Part shown: positions 6,964-16,349 of the stretch, in pieces
Layout of the letters: the number at the start of each line of letters is the position of its first letter
Numbering within the stretch: position 1 is the first letter of the stretch
Source of the DNA: a virus
IMG/VR virus record: IMGVR_UViG_3300025832_000055
Location: 1 to 26,385 of that record
Length of the DNA: 26,385 bases
Reading direction: 5' to 3' (one strand)
Program-made: the position numbers and the translations under genes
Notes under the pieces: generated by a model
The model's input: only the letters and a program-made list of their open reading frames with translations
Database searches by the model: none
What the model was told of the DNA's origin: nothing

Positions 6964-8124
6964 TTATATTGTTGTTAAAGCTGTTAATTGTGCGTCTGTT
7001 AAAGCGGTTTTGTATAGTTGCACACTATTAAACAACATTTGATTATATCTACCCGATGAAGTTGCAAAATCTATATTTGTTAATGTTTGTGCAATAGTAA
7101 AAGTATTAGTAGAACTATCAACTAAAACCCCATTTATATACACTTTTATATCTCCACTTTTATAAGTAAAAGCAATTTTTAAACTTGTTAAATCACTATA
7201 ATCTGTTGGATTGTAAAAACTATAAGAAACACCACTATTAAGTTGATAGATAAACCTTAATCTCCCAGCTGTTGCGGTTAATATTCTAATTCTATCGACA
7301 CCACTCGCATTATTTATTGAGAATAATTGATAGTTATTTATACTTTGTAAAGCCATTTTACTATCTAAAAATATTGTACCCTCTGTTTGTCCTATCAAAC
7401 TTCCAATTCCGCTATTGGTAGCTATATCGGCTAACCTTGTGGAAATTACTCCTTGTGTAGGAATATACGATGTTGCGTAACTGCCGGCTTCTAATTGTGC
7501 ACCGAATATGTAAGCATTAAACAAAGTAGATGTTCCGTCAACTCTATACGCTGGATAAACTACGATATTTCCACTTCCAGTTTTAGTAAATGTTTGTGTA
7601 ACTCTTGTCCATTCTGTATCATTAACTTGTGTGTTTTGCCATAAAGTAGAATCTCCGTTAACTCTTGTTCTCCATACACCACTTTCCCCTTCTTTCGCTT
7701 TAATATAAAAACTAAATGTGTAAGTTCCTCCAGTAGAGCCAAGAACAGCAGCTAATCTGTCTAAATTAGAATCAAGTTCAATTAAATCAGCGTTTAAACT
7801 TCCATCTGGAGAAATAGATTGGTTTTCAGTTATAGTAGTTCCAGTATTACTCCACCCAGAACCATTAAAATCCTCCGAATAAGTTACCAAATTCGTACTC
7901 TGAGGCTCTAATAAAAGACTTCCGCAACCATCTGTATAGTCTATTCTTGGTAGGTTAGATGCTATATCTTCAATTAATCCCTGTGCGTTAACTCTCGTAG
8001 CTGATGAGCCACGTGAGAATGTCATATCACCGCTTCCGTCACTTGGTTGTATAGCTAATATACTACCGTTATTATAAGCGGTAGGTGTTAGTAAAATCGA
8101 TGCTGAATCTAATAAATTTGCCAT
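6964..8124 (-). CDS. Receptor-binding/tail protein: virion domain, CBM-like domain and C-terminal LamG-like domain
   Basis: Three parts can be read in this 386-aa protein. Residues 1-80 contain DMTFSRGSSATRVNAQG and IDYTDGCGSLLLEPQSTNL, a header I have seen in many Bacteroidetes phage tail proteins. Residues about 81-225 look like a carbohydrate-binding beta-sandwich (TYSEDFNGSGW through YTFSFYIKAKEG to FGAQLEAGSYATSYIPT). Residues 230-386 look like a concanavalin/LamG domain ending in FNSVQLYKTALTDAQL. It probably binds surface glycan on the host. The start shares one base with the stop of the upstream repeat protein (TAATG). Confidence 0.8.
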   Translation of the reverse strand: MANLLDSASILLTPTAYNNGSILAIQPSDGSGDMTFSRGSSATRVNAQGLIEDIASNLPRIDYTDGCGSLLLEPQSTNLVTYSEDFNGSGWSNTGTTITENQSISPDGSLNADLIELDSNLDRLAAVLGSTGGTYTFSFYIKAKEGESGVWRTRVNGDSTLWQNTQVNDTEWTRVTQTFTKTGSGNIVVYPAYRVDGTSTLFNAYIFGAQLEAGSYATSYIPTQGVISTRLADIATNSGIGSLIGQTEGTIFLDSKMALQSINNYQLFSINNASGVDRIRILTATAGRLRFIYQLNSGVSYSFYNPTDYSDLTSLKIAFTYKSGDIKVYINGVLVDSSTNTFTIAQTLTNIDFATSSGRYNQMLFNSVQLYKTALTDAQLTALTTI

Positions 8125-8510
8125 TATATTTCTATGTTTTCTAATTCTGTTAATATTGCAGTTGTACAGGTTACATTCTCATAGTATGTAGCTCTTGCTT
8201 GTAATAAACTTAATAAGTTAGGTATAATAGTAGGTGGATTAATATATCTAATTGTAGTAGTGCTATTAGTTGTACCTGTAGACTGTTCTATATCCCAAGA
8301 ATTAAGACCATCACTTACTCCTGTAATTGGTCTCTCTACTATACCTGTGTTGTTAACTACGCTAGTAGACTCACTATCTAACCATAACTCAGACTCGTTA
8401 ATTCCTGCTATTACTGTCTCTACTATACCTGTATTTGTTGCAGTACTTGTAGATTGCTCTATATCCCACGAATTTAATCCGTCACTACTATTAACTATTG
8501 TTCTACTCAT
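8124..8510 (-). CDS. Tail-fibre-associated protein with three tandem 28-aa repeats
   Basis: The first ~85 of 128 residues are three tandem units of 28 aa (residues 2-29, 30-57, 58-85). Each has a turn with Gly/Asp, an Asn-Ser/Leu-Trp segment, a Ser-Thr-rich stretch and, in units 1 and 2, NTGI; units 1 and 3 share SDGLNSWDIEQST. The same module occurs once at the N-terminus of the tail protein at 12327-13151. The C-terminal ~43 residues are helical. An exact late-block motif lies 6 nt upstream of the start, and translation is coupled to the receptor-binding gene. It may link fibres to the tail; this is inference. Confidence 0.75.
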   Translation of the reverse strand: MSRTIVNSSDGLNSWDIEQSTSTATNTGIVETVIAGINESELWLDSESTSVVNNTGIVERPITGVSDGLNSWDIEQSTGTTNSTTTIRYINPPTIIPNLLSLLQARATYYENVTCTTAILTELENIEI

Positions 8511-8516
8511 TATTTC

Positions 8517-8532
8517 TTTATTTAAAAACAGT
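8517..8532 (-). promoter_or_regulatory. Late-block 16-nt motif, exact copy (before repeat and receptor-binding genes)
   Basis: ACTGTTTTTAAATAAA on the minus strand, 6 nt before the ATG at 8510. Confidence 0.75.
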
Positions 8533-8542
8533 ATTTATTCAT

Positions 8543-8704
8543 TTACAAATTGTCTGGAAAGTTAGACTCATTTACAGTAACTAAAGTCTTTAATGTATCT
8601 ATCTTAGTTACGTTAGATATTTGATTACCGCCGTATAGGCTTCCAACTCCCTGAAAGCCTACGTATTCATTCCCTACTATTGGGTATTTTGCTTTTATTA
8701 CCAT
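8543..8704 (-). CDS. Small hypothetical protein, 53 aa, between tail-fibre genes
   Basis: The frame runs from the ATG at 8702-8704 to the TAA at 8543-8545. The protein begins MVIKAKYPIVGNEYVGF and is beta-prone with Gly-rich turns (GVGSLYGG) and a Thr/Val-rich second half. The start lies 3 nt after the stop of the 1202-aa fibre gene. It fills a gap that would otherwise be empty, and its spacing matches the tight packing elsewhere. No family is recognised; a small tail-fibre accessory is possible. Confidence 0.65.
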   Translation of the reverse strand: MVIKAKYPIVGNEYVGFQGVGSLYGGNQISNVTKIDTLKTLVTVNESNFPDNL

Positions 8705-8707
8705 ATT

Positions 8708-11700
8708 TTAAGGTGTATTTGTTACTAAGTTTGCATTTACAAAGTTATAACCTGTTAAATCTGCGTTTCCTTCTATATCTGTTATAGTTGTTACACTAGT
8801 TTCAATTTCGTAATAGTGAGAAGGTGCATTAGTCAAAAGACTAAGATTTTGAGTAGCTCCACTATTGTATATAGTAGATACGTTTGCAGTCTCATCAGTG
8901 TTCCAAATTGCTATTTGATTAAATGTACCGTCATAGTAGTTATTATGCACATTAGAAGCTCTACCAATTCTAAAGATATTATCACTAGGATTAGCTCCAC
9001 TTATAACTCCGTCATATCCACTACCACTAGCGACTCCTATAGCTGTTTGTAATACTCCATCAATATAAATAGCAAATCTACTGTAATAGTCAGCTGAATC
9101 CGCTGGTACACTTCCTGTAGTTCCACCGTCAAAAGTTACTACTACATTCTGCCAAGTACCTGAAGTAAAAGCATTACCTACTACTAATATAATGTTATTA
9201 TATACAGTACCATAGTTTAATACTAAGCTAGAGCCTCCTTGTTGTTTCAATGTAATAGCTCCACCGTTATAATCGTCTCCTGCTCCGTAAACCATTAAGG
9301 TTTGAGTTGAAGTATTAGAACTAGGTTTAACCCACATAGATATAGTCCAAGCATTACCGTCTCCATTAGAAGCTCTATCTAAAGCATTCATATTTACAGG
9401 ATTACCTTGTAGAAAGCTAGTGCTTCCATTAAAGTTTAATGACTTAGTATTTGTATAAGATATTTGAGCGACAGTTACTGTTACTGTAAAATCTACACTA
9501 CCTCCTACAGCATTACCTGCCTTACAATTAACTACTATAGTATCTGCACTTGTTCCTAAATAAGATGGAGCAGTACCACTTAATATACCGCTGTTTTGGT
9601 TTAATGTCATCCAACTAGGAGCATCTACCTCAACAAATTGATTAACGATATTGTCACTAGATATAATCTGAAAGTTTAAAACATCTGCTTCAGTTACACT
9701 AACTGTTTGATTAGCTACTGTAGGTACAAAATTTACATCAGGCTGTGAACCTCCGTTAATAGATTGCTTAGAAATTACAGGAATTGAGTAATAAGCTCTA
9801 TTCCCTTTAACACCAAAGTATAAGTTAACTGAACCACCTATTGCAGGGTCTGCTTTAGCAGTTGCTACCTTCTCATTATTATCTTCAGAATAGATAGTTA
9901 ATTTACCATCATCATTGAATCTCATAGAGAACATTCCTTGAATTGTATTAGCCCCTCCTTTTCTATATCCTACTACACCAGCACCATTATTAAAATAGTA
10001 CGTAGCATTAGTATTAACATTCCAATCAGATGCTCCACTAAAATCAAAGTCTAAAGCCTCATTTGTTGCATAACTAAATTGATTATCTAATTGTTCTTCT
10101 GCAGTTGATACACCACTAGAAGCATTAGTATAATTAGTTCCGAAATAATCACCTTGACCGAACTCATCTAACATAAACATAAGCTTCTCACCTTTCTCAA
10201 TAGATATAGCAGACTTTAATACTGTATGGTCTAATATACCATTAATTATACCTGCTTCAGTGTTAGCAAAATCGTGTACAATATCCCATATATAATCTAC
10301 ATTGTTTATAATTCCATTGGGTAATACTCCATTTGCCCAAGTGTACATTTGCATATTGAAAGATGTAACTGATAAAGCTATAGTAGTCTTTGCTACTGCC
10401 ACCTCGTTAGTACCGCTATAGTCTATTAGCGTTAAGTGACCGTCATTGCCAAATCTAATACCCATTGCATCTCCGTTAGAGACAACGTATTTAGAGCCTG
10501 AGTTAGTAGTTAGTAAAGTACTATTAGAGCCCGCTATAAATCCACCTGCGTATATGAACATTGTACCCCAATTAGAAGCTGTATTAGCTCCACCATTGTA
10601 AGCTATAGGTGCTTCTGCTCCATCCCATATACCTAATATTAAGTTAGAGCCTCCGTGACTTTGAAAGTTCCATTTAAACTCAGCTCCCTGCTCTAAAGCT
10701 TGTCCAAAATAGAAAGGTAATTGTTGATTTACTGTAGAATCATTTGTAGACGTTGCTACTGCATCGTTAGCATTTGTTCCGTAAGATATGTTCCAGCCTG
10801 AATTAGAAGCTAATCCGCTTGAGCCATTAATCATATTAGAAGCGTCTATTGTAATTATAGATGAGTCACTCATAGTTAACTCTAAGTTAGAGCCATTAAT
10901 AGCTCCACTATTTACAAACTTATTCTCATCTACTCCTAAAGTAGTTACATCTACTGTATAAGATGTTCCATCAGTTAAACTTATAGTTAAATCGTTACCA
11001 CTTAATACAAAGTTAGTAACATCGTTACCACCTCCACTACCTGAAAATCCTGCAGTATTAGTAAATATAGCGTTTAATTGTACTACAGCCTGATTAAGTA
11101 CTGAATTTACAAAAGCTCCGTCAATACTTACAGCACTAACAGGTAAACTCTCTACTATTACCTTAGCTCCACCTTTAGATTTTATCTTTATAGCTGTACC
11201 GTTAGCAATCGCTTCTAAGGTATTAACTGCGTGAGGTTGTAGTAAGCTTTCAGCTCCTAAAGATAAGTCTCTTAAAAGTATTGTAGAACCTGTAGAGTCT
11301 AATCCGAAGTCCATTGCTTGAAATTTAGAATAAGGACTAATTAATTCTAAGTCTTTATCTTCAAATAATCTACTTAATACACTTGTTTGATATCTTGTAG
11401 GTGAAGCATCGCCCTCACATACTTGTAATATACCGTCATTAACCTCCTGATTATTTACAGTACTTACTTTGTATATAGTAGCTCTTAATGTAGTATCTTT
11501 TTCAATATCTAACGGATGGTCAAAATACCACGTAATGTCATCATTTACAGCATAAGCTCCGTTATCTAAATACTGAATGTAAACAGAAATTCCATTAATA
11601 ATTATCTCGTATTTTAATTGCTGAGACGCTGTTACCACTTCTGCTACTCTAGTTGTAATTCCTACTCCTGAGATATTGAAAGGAAAAAAGTTTTCACCAT

Positions 11701-12316
11701 CGTATGGAATAGCTGTATCATTAACCGGAGAACCACCTAAAGGAACACTTTGAAAGTCAGCAAATACCCTCATTTTTGGAGTAGATGTTCCTGCTCCTGC
11801 TACTTGATTTTCTGCTAAAGATTGGTCAAATACTTCTCCCATTACAGGGTATTGATTATTTTTATTAGATAAATCTTCGTAGTATAAATTAGAGTTACCA
11901 GAAGCCATTTTGTATTTTCCACCAATAAAGAAACCGTGCTTCTTTACTTCAATGTTTTTATTTGCTTCTAATCTGTCTGTAATTGGATTGTATTCGAAAT
12001 ACTCAGTTACAATAGGCTTTTTTATCTGTCCTTCTACGTAAGCTATTACTGCGTCTCTGTCCATTCCTAGGTCAGCAACTAAATCTTGCCCAGCCTTGTT
12101 TTGAATTCTATTGATATTCAATTTACCAAAGAAGACTCTGTAATTAGTACTACTACCTCTTTTAAATACCGTATTTGATTTAATCTGTATGCGATTTGAA
12201 AGTGTTGGATGAGCATTAACCTCTAGAGAACCTATTTCTTTGTTTCTTACTCTTGAGCCATCAAATTGTACTTTACCAGATTTTAAGGTTGAGTATATTT
12301 TTACTTTATTTGCCAT
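8708..12316 (-). CDS. Large tail fibre/receptor-binding protein with Ig-like and LamG domains
   Basis: The protein is 1202 aa. Residues 1-400 are a virion-attachment region including GMDRDAVIAYVEGQIKKPIV. Residues ~500-670 and ~740-850 are two related beta-rich domains, sharing MGIRFGNDGHLTLIDYS and FSMRFNDDGKLTIYS and a following Val-Ala-x-Ala-Lys. Residues ~860-950 form an Ig/He_PIG-like domain (WMTLNQNSGILSGTAP). Residues ~957-1145 form a LamG-3-like domain (SLNFNGSTSF, WTISMWVKP, FAIYIDGVLQ, FNQIAIWNT). Such modules bind polysaccharide, suggesting a surface glycan receptor. The A-rich start region and small gaps on both sides place it in the fibre operon. It is likely the main host-range determinant with the 386-aa protein. 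Confidence 0.82.
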   Translation of the reverse strand: MANKVKIYSTLKSGKVQFDGSRVRNKEIGSLEVNAHPTLSNRIQIKSNTVFKRGSSTNYRVFFGKLNINRIQNKAGQDLVADLGMDRDAVIAYVEGQIKKPIVTEYFEYNPITDRLEANKNIEVKKHGFFIGGKYKMASGNSNLYYEDLSNKNNQYPVMGEVFDQSLAENQVAGAGTSTPKMRVFADFQSVPLGGSPVNDTAIPYDGENFFPFNISGVGITTRVAEVVTASQQLKYEIIINGISVYIQYLDNGAYAVNDDITWYFDHPLDIEKDTTLRATIYKVSTVNNQEVNDGILQVCEGDASPTRYQTSVLSRLFEDKDLELISPYSKFQAMDFGLDSTGSTILLRDLSLGAESLLQPHAVNTLEAIANGTAIKIKSKGGAKVIVESLPVSAVSIDGAFVNSVLNQAVVQLNAIFTNTAGFSGSGGGNDVTNFVLSGNDLTISLTDGTSYTVDVTTLGVDENKFVNSGAINGSNLELTMSDSSIITIDASNMINGSSGLASNSGWNISYGTNANDAVATSTNDSTVNQQLPFYFGQALEQGAEFKWNFQSHGGSNLILGIWDGAEAPIAYNGGANTASNWGTMFIYAGGFIAGSNSTLLTTNSGSKYVVSNGDAMGIRFGNDGHLTLIDYSGTNEVAVAKTTIALSVTSFNMQMYTWANGVLPNGIINNVDYIWDIVHDFANTEAGIINGILDHTVLKSAISIEKGEKLMFMLDEFGQGDYFGTNYTNASSGVSTAEEQLDNQFSYATNEALDFDFSGASDWNVNTNATYYFNNGAGVVGYRKGGANTIQGMFSMRFNDDGKLTIYSEDNNEKVATAKADPAIGGSVNLYFGVKGNRAYYSIPVISKQSINGGSQPDVNFVPTVANQTVSVTEADVLNFQIISSDNIVNQFVEVDAPSWMTLNQNSGILSGTAPSYLGTSADTIVVNCKAGNAVGGSVDFTVTVTVAQISYTNTKSLNFNGSTSFLQGNPVNMNALDRASNGDGNAWTISMWVKPSSNTSTQTLMVYGAGDDYNGGAITLKQQGGSSLVLNYGTVYNNIILVVGNAFTSGTWQNVVVTFDGGTTGSVPADSADYYSRFAIYIDGVLQTAIGVASGSGYDGVISGANPSDNIFRIGRASNVHNNYYDGTFNQIAIWNTDETANVSTIYNSGATQNLSLLTNAPSHYYEIETSVTTITDIEGNADLTGYNFVNANLVTNTP

Positions 12317-12326
12317 TTTTTATTTT

Positions 12327-13151
12327 TTATTTTTGTATGAATAAAGCCATCTCATTCATAGAGATAGTTCCTGTTACATCTGATTTTATTTGAAATCTTA
12401 CTTTTCCTGCATCACCAACTCCATTAGTATCAATAGTATCACCTACGAAAAACTGAGTACTTATTAAGTGAGGATAATCTTCGTCTGCTCCTGACTCCAT
12501 TGCTAAACCTGCCGCATTAATAGTAAAGTCAGCTCCTGCTCCTGTATGCCTCTCTAAAAATAATCTAGAATCTAATCTACCTCCATCTTCGTCAGGCGTA
12601 AAGCTTAAAGAAGTTCTTAACGTTGCAAAACTCTTTTCTACTAATCCTTCTAGTAAAAATACTATAGGGTCATTTAGAGCTCCTGTGCCTGAAAAACCTT
12701 GAGCCTGAGCTGTTTTCATATCTTCAGGTCTTTGGTCTGAAACTCCGTTAGCGTCTATTGTCATAATAACATCCATCCAAGTATCAACTTCCTCGATAAC
12801 TATTTCGCTAGAAGTAGCTACTCCACCAAAATAGAAAGGAGACAGTATTCCAATATATCCTTGAGAATATAGGTTAGTGCTTTCATTTATTGAGTCAGAG
12901 CTTAATATAGAAATCCACTCAGTACCGTTCCAATACTTGTTTTCATTTGTCGTCTTATCAAAGACTAGCTCACCTACATTAGGAGTTAAATTTACTAAGC
13001 CATCTGTAGTAACCTCATCAGGTCTAACGTCAGAAGACGAAGCCTTTCTCTCTCTGCTTGAGTTATTATTAATTGCTGTGCTAGTAGATTGGTCATTAAA
13101 TGAGTTTGAACCGTCATTTACTCCAACTACCGTTCTAGGTGTTACTGCCAT
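12327..13151 (-). CDS. Tail/fibre structural protein with N-terminal repeat module
   Basis: The 274-aa protein has an N-terminal module (TVVGVNDGSNSFNDQSTST) matching the 28-aa repeat of the protein at 8124-8510. A stretch with GELVFDKTTNENKYWNGTEW (about residues 58-77) follows; this short form is common in phage fibre proteins. The C-terminal ~160 residues are beta-rich and look like a jelly-roll trimeric fibre head, ending in MNEMALFIQK. The gene sits 10 nt upstream of the 1202-aa fibre gene and 2 nt downstream of the protease gene. No enzyme motif is seen. Confidence 0.7.
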   Translation of the reverse strand: MAVTPRTVVGVNDGSNSFNDQSTSTAINNNSSRERKASSSDVRPDEVTTDGLVNLTPNVGELVFDKTTNENKYWNGTEWISILSSDSINESTNLYSQGYIGILSPFYFGGVATSSEIVIEEVDTWMDVIMTIDANGVSDQRPEDMKTAQAQGFSGTGALNDPIVFLLEGLVEKSFATLRTSLSFTPDEDGGRLDSRLFLERHTGAGADFTINAAGLAMESGADEDYPHLISTQFFVGDTIDTNGVGDAGKVRFQIKSDVTGTISMNEMALFIQK

Positions 13152-13153
13152 AA

Positions 13154-13768
13154 TTATTCTTTAAAGTGATTTATTAGTATTTCTTTTATATTTTCTAAAG
13201 CGTTGTCTACTATTTGGTCTGAGAAATTCTGTTCTACATTCTCTGCTACTAATATATCTGCGAATCTACCTTCTAAAGAGAAACCGAATACTTTGTCATT
13301 CTTTACGTATTTGTCCCAAATTTCTTTATCGTCTACCTTCATTGAAACCATCCAAGTTCCTTTTGGTACATTTAAACCAAATTTCTTAGATTTATCCATC
13401 TCAGGGTCTTCTACTATCCAGCTTTCAAAGACCGTCATTCCGTCTAAAACATCTTTATGCTCTAGAGTTGCATTTGACTGATTACCTCTCTTAAAAAACA
13501 TCTCAGCAGTCTTAGCTACTGTGTCTTCGCTAAAGAAAACATAGTAATCCTCTTGACCTTTGCTACCTTGTCTGAAAATAGGCTTATCTGGTATTAAAAC
13601 AGCACCCATAAGGATTTGTTTATCAGGTGAAACCTCAGCTAATAGGATTGGTTTTTCGTCTCCTAAAGCTATGAAGTCTGACTGTATAGCAGGATTAGAA
13701 ACTAAACTCAGAGCGTGTACCCCGAACATCTCTGTAGCTTCATCTATTATTAATTCTATTAAATTCAT
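13154..13768 (-). CDS. Prohead maturation protease, XkdF-like (Peptidase S78-type)
   Basis: The 204-aa protein has the pattern of the PBSX XkdF-like prohead proteases: TLEHKDVLDG with His104 as a likely catalytic residue, FESWIVED at 114-121, PKGTWMVSMKV at 135-145, and FGFSLEGRF at 161-169 with Ser164 as a likely nucleophile. Such proteases cut the scaffold and the capsid N-terminus during maturation. Oddly, it is not beside the scaffold and capsid genes but about 7 kb away, between the tape measure and a fibre gene. An exact late-block motif lies 6 nt upstream of the start. Confidence 0.85.
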   Translation of the reverse strand: MNLIELIIDEATEMFGVHALSLVSNPAIQSDFIALGDEKPILLAEVSPDKQILMGAVLIPDKPIFRQGSKGQEDYYVFFSEDTVAKTAEMFFKRGNQSNATLEHKDVLDGMTVFESWIVEDPEMDKSKKFGLNVPKGTWMVSMKVDDKEIWDKYVKNDKVFGFSLEGRFADILVAENVEQNFSDQIVDNALENIKEILINHFKE

Positions 13769-13774
13769 TTTATC

Positions 13775-13790
13775 TTTATTTAAAAACAGT
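13775..13790 (-). promoter_or_regulatory. Late-block 16-nt motif, exact copy (before protease and fibre genes)
   Basis: ACTGTTTTTAAATAAA on the minus strand, 6 nt before the protease ATG at 13768. It fills most of the 24-nt gap after the tape measure stop. Confidence 0.75.
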
Positions 13791-13792
13791 TA

Positions 13793-16207
13793 TTAGTCAA
13801 TTGAAGCCATATTCAAAGCGTTTCTCCTAAGCGATTGAGAAGTAGATACATCATTCTCCACTACATAAGCTCTCATAGTTCTGTTATTAGTACTTGCTAC
13901 TGTGTCTGCAATCATATTCTCACCTGCAGAAGTTGCACCTATAACATTAAAAGAAGGAGCACTAACAGGAGAAGGAGAAGCACCTCCGCCACCACCTGAG
14001 CCACCACCTATAGAGCTAGTTATACTGTTTAATTTTTTCTTACTACCTGTAAAAGCTTTCACTAAAGAAACAGCCTGTAACGCATAAGAAGCCATAGTAA
14101 TGATATTCCAAGGGAAACCTACTTTAGAAGACTCTGCCATACCTGAAGCTACAGCCGTACCTGTTTTAGCACCATCTATATTAGCCTCTACTTGAGCACC
14201 TTTAGCTCTAGCCATTAAGCCAGACTTTATGATACCCATCTTAGAAGCTAATTCACTTAATTGTATAGCTAATTTTATAGCTTGTAAAGCTCTAGCTATT
14301 GCTGTCTCTTTACCTGCTACTTCTGAAGCTGTATCTAAAACACCATACATTCCCTCTATCTTTGCCAATCTGTCAGACTCTTCAGCGTCTCTTAAAGCTT
14401 GTCTTTCTAAGTCTAAGTCTTCTTTGTCTTTTATTTTTTTCTCTTTAAGCTTATCTGCATCTTCTTTCTCCTTTATAGCGGTTAATCCTGCGTAATAATC
14501 ATTTATACGTATTACAGCCTCAGCTTTTTCGGTTTCATTTAGCTTAAGTAACTCTAACTCAGCTATATGTCTAAGTCTTTTACGCTCTATCTTCTCTAAT
14601 TCTGTCTTATCTTCTGCGTTTTCCTCTATAGTTTTAAGCTTTAAGAAAAACTTCTCTCTATTTGCGATTAATTTAGCTAAACCCTCTTCGTCTTTCTTAG
14701 TTTTATCCTCTACAAACGTAGAAGCTAACTTCTTAAGTTTAGTATCTGCTTTCTTTTGTATGTCTACTTGTCTAAGTAACATATCAGAATAAGCTTTATT
14801 GGTGTCGTTATTTCTAGCTAATTGAGTGTTTTTAAGTTCTAATATTTGCTCTTTTGCGTGTCCTATTTCATTTGATAACTGAGCTCTTTGTGCTAATAAA
14901 GACTCTTCGTCTACTAAACCACCAAAAAAAGGAACATCTTTTAATGCTAATCTAGCATCTATACCAAACTGCTGAAATTCCTTAGCTAATATCATTACAT
15001 TTTGACCTATAATACTAAACTGAGTACCTCCGTTTTTCATATCATTAACAAACTGAGTGAAAAAGTAACCTACTAAGTCTACTTTTTTCTGTAAAAAAGA
15101 TATACTAGATGTAACTAATTGTATAGAACCTCTAGCAAGTGTAGACATAATACCTCCACCGTCTTCTAGATTAAGCATAAAACCACTCCAAGCTGAACTA
15201 AGTTTAGTTAAATCACCGTTTAAGTTATCTAACTTATCTTCTGCCATCTTCTCAACAGAACCCCCTGCATTATCAAAGGCTGTTTTAAGTTTATCTAACT
15301 CATCTGTATTCTCAGCTAAAGCTATTAAGGAACCTTTTGCCCTGTCTCCTACTAATTCTTTTGCTATTGCTAATTTTTCTGCAGAAGATGTAGCATTTGC
15401 TAATCTTTTTGATGTTAACGTTAAACTTTCTCTATAAGATTTACCTGTTTTCTGAGCTAAGTCAGACATAATCCTTTTTAATTGATTACCTGCTAAAGAA
15501 CCTGATATACCTCTATTTGCTAAGACAGCTAAAGATGCTGAAGCTTGTTCTATAGATACCCCTACAGTAGACGCAATAGGTGCAACTTGTTTCATAGACT
15601 CTTGAAACTTAGTTATGTCTAGAGATGAACTTGCAAAAGATTTAGCCATAACGTCAGCCACTCTCATAGTATCTGAAGCGGTCAAATTAAATCCCCTAAG
15701 AGTACCTGCCGCAATTGATGCCGCATTTGCTAAGTCAGTACCTGAAGCGGCCGCTAAAGCTAAAACAGCATTAGAAGAGGCTAATATTTGGTCTGAGTCA
15801 AAACCCATTTTTGCTAATTCCACTTGTAACTCTCCTACTTGAGTAGCAGTAAAGGCTGTAGTTGCTCCTAATCTCTTAGCTGATTGACTTAAAGCGTCTA
15901 TTGCCTCTGGTGTAGCACCATCTCCTAAAACAGCTTTTAAATTACTCATTTGCTGAGCAAAGTCTCTAGATTGGTTTATTAAACCCATAAAACCACCAGC
16001 TAAAGCACCTATAGCTACTACAAAAGCTCCAACTCCTGAAGATATTAGAGCCATAGCCATAGCTTTGATACCTCCTGTAGCTAAATTAGCTGAAGTAGCA
16101 ACACCTTTAAGAGAAGTACTTAAACCTGTAGAGGCTACAGTACCTTTATTCATTGAAGTAGCTACATTTGATGTTACATTAATATGTACATTCCGTTTTT
16201 CTTTCAT
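13793..16207 (-). CDS. Tail tape measure protein (TP901-like)
   Basis: The 804-aa protein has a hydrophobic Gly/Ala-rich segment at about residues 47-80, then the PhageMin_Tail/TP901 core at about 80-340 (SNLKAVLGDGATPEAIDALS, GATTAFTATQVGELQVELAK, SIEQASASLAVLANRGISG). A long charged coiled-coil region follows at about 440-630, with a Gly/Ser-rich stretch near the C-terminus. Tape measures set tail length and help DNA entry; 804 residues would predict a tail of roughly 120 nm by the usual ~0.15 nm per residue rule. It starts 1 nt after the 46-aa gene. The adjacent chaperone gene expected just upstream is instead 5 kb away. Confidence 0.9.
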   Translation of the reverse strand: MKEKRNVHINVTSNVATSMNKGTVASTGLSTSLKGVATSANLATGGIKAMAMALISSGVGAFVVAIGALAGGFMGLINQSRDFAQQMSNLKAVLGDGATPEAIDALSQSAKRLGATTAFTATQVGELQVELAKMGFDSDQILASSNAVLALAAASGTDLANAASIAAGTLRGFNLTASDTMRVADVMAKSFASSSLDITKFQESMKQVAPIASTVGVSIEQASASLAVLANRGISGSLAGNQLKRIMSDLAQKTGKSYRESLTLTSKRLANATSSAEKLAIAKELVGDRAKGSLIALAENTDELDKLKTAFDNAGGSVEKMAEDKLDNLNGDLTKLSSAWSGFMLNLEDGGGIMSTLARGSIQLVTSSISFLQKKVDLVGYFFTQFVNDMKNGGTQFSIIGQNVMILAKEFQQFGIDARLALKDVPFFGGLVDEESLLAQRAQLSNEIGHAKEQILELKNTQLARNNDTNKAYSDMLLRQVDIQKKADTKLKKLASTFVEDKTKKDEEGLAKLIANREKFFLKLKTIEENAEDKTELEKIERKRLRHIAELELLKLNETEKAEAVIRINDYYAGLTAIKEKEDADKLKEKKIKDKEDLDLERQALRDAEESDRLAKIEGMYGVLDTASEVAGKETAIARALQAIKLAIQLSELASKMGIIKSGLMARAKGAQVEANIDGAKTGTAVASGMAESSKVGFPWNIITMASYALQAVSLVKAFTGSKKKLNSITSSIGGGSGGGGGASPSPVSAPSFNVIGATSAGENMIADTVASTNNRTMRAYVVENDVSTSQSLRRNALNMASID

Positions 16208-16208
16208 C

Positions 16209-16349
16209 TTATTTTTGTCTTATTTTAAACTTTATATATCTCTTAAATTCTTTCCAATTCTCAGGATATTTATTTAAGCCTCTAGCAATGTCTAATTCTG
16301 GAGACGTATAGTCTAAGGTGTCCATTAAGTAAAGCATTATTTTAATCAT
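16209..16349 (-). CDS. Small protein (46 aa) directly upstream of the tape measure
   Basis: The frame runs from the ATG at 16347-16349 to the TAA at 16209-16211, one base before the tape measure start. It begins MIKIMLYLMDTLDYTSPELD and ends in a basic, aromatic helix (NWKEFKRYIKFK). A late-block motif variant lies 8 nt upstream of the ATG, as it does for other first genes of blocks. No family is recognised. Its position before the tape measure suggests a small tail-assembly factor or a translation-coupling leader; this is inference. Confidence 0.7.
   Translation of the reverse strand: MIKIMLYLMDTLDYTSPELDIARGLNKYPENWKEFKRYIKFKIRQK

Noticed and set aside
7560-7742. 60-aa minus-strand frame inside the receptor-binding gene
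   Set aside because: It is out of frame within a convincing gene and has no independent start signal.
13902-16277. Several plus-strand frames opposite the tape measure
   Set aside because: Ala/Pro/Ser-rich shadows of a helical Ala/Leu-rich protein; no promoter or spacing supports them.
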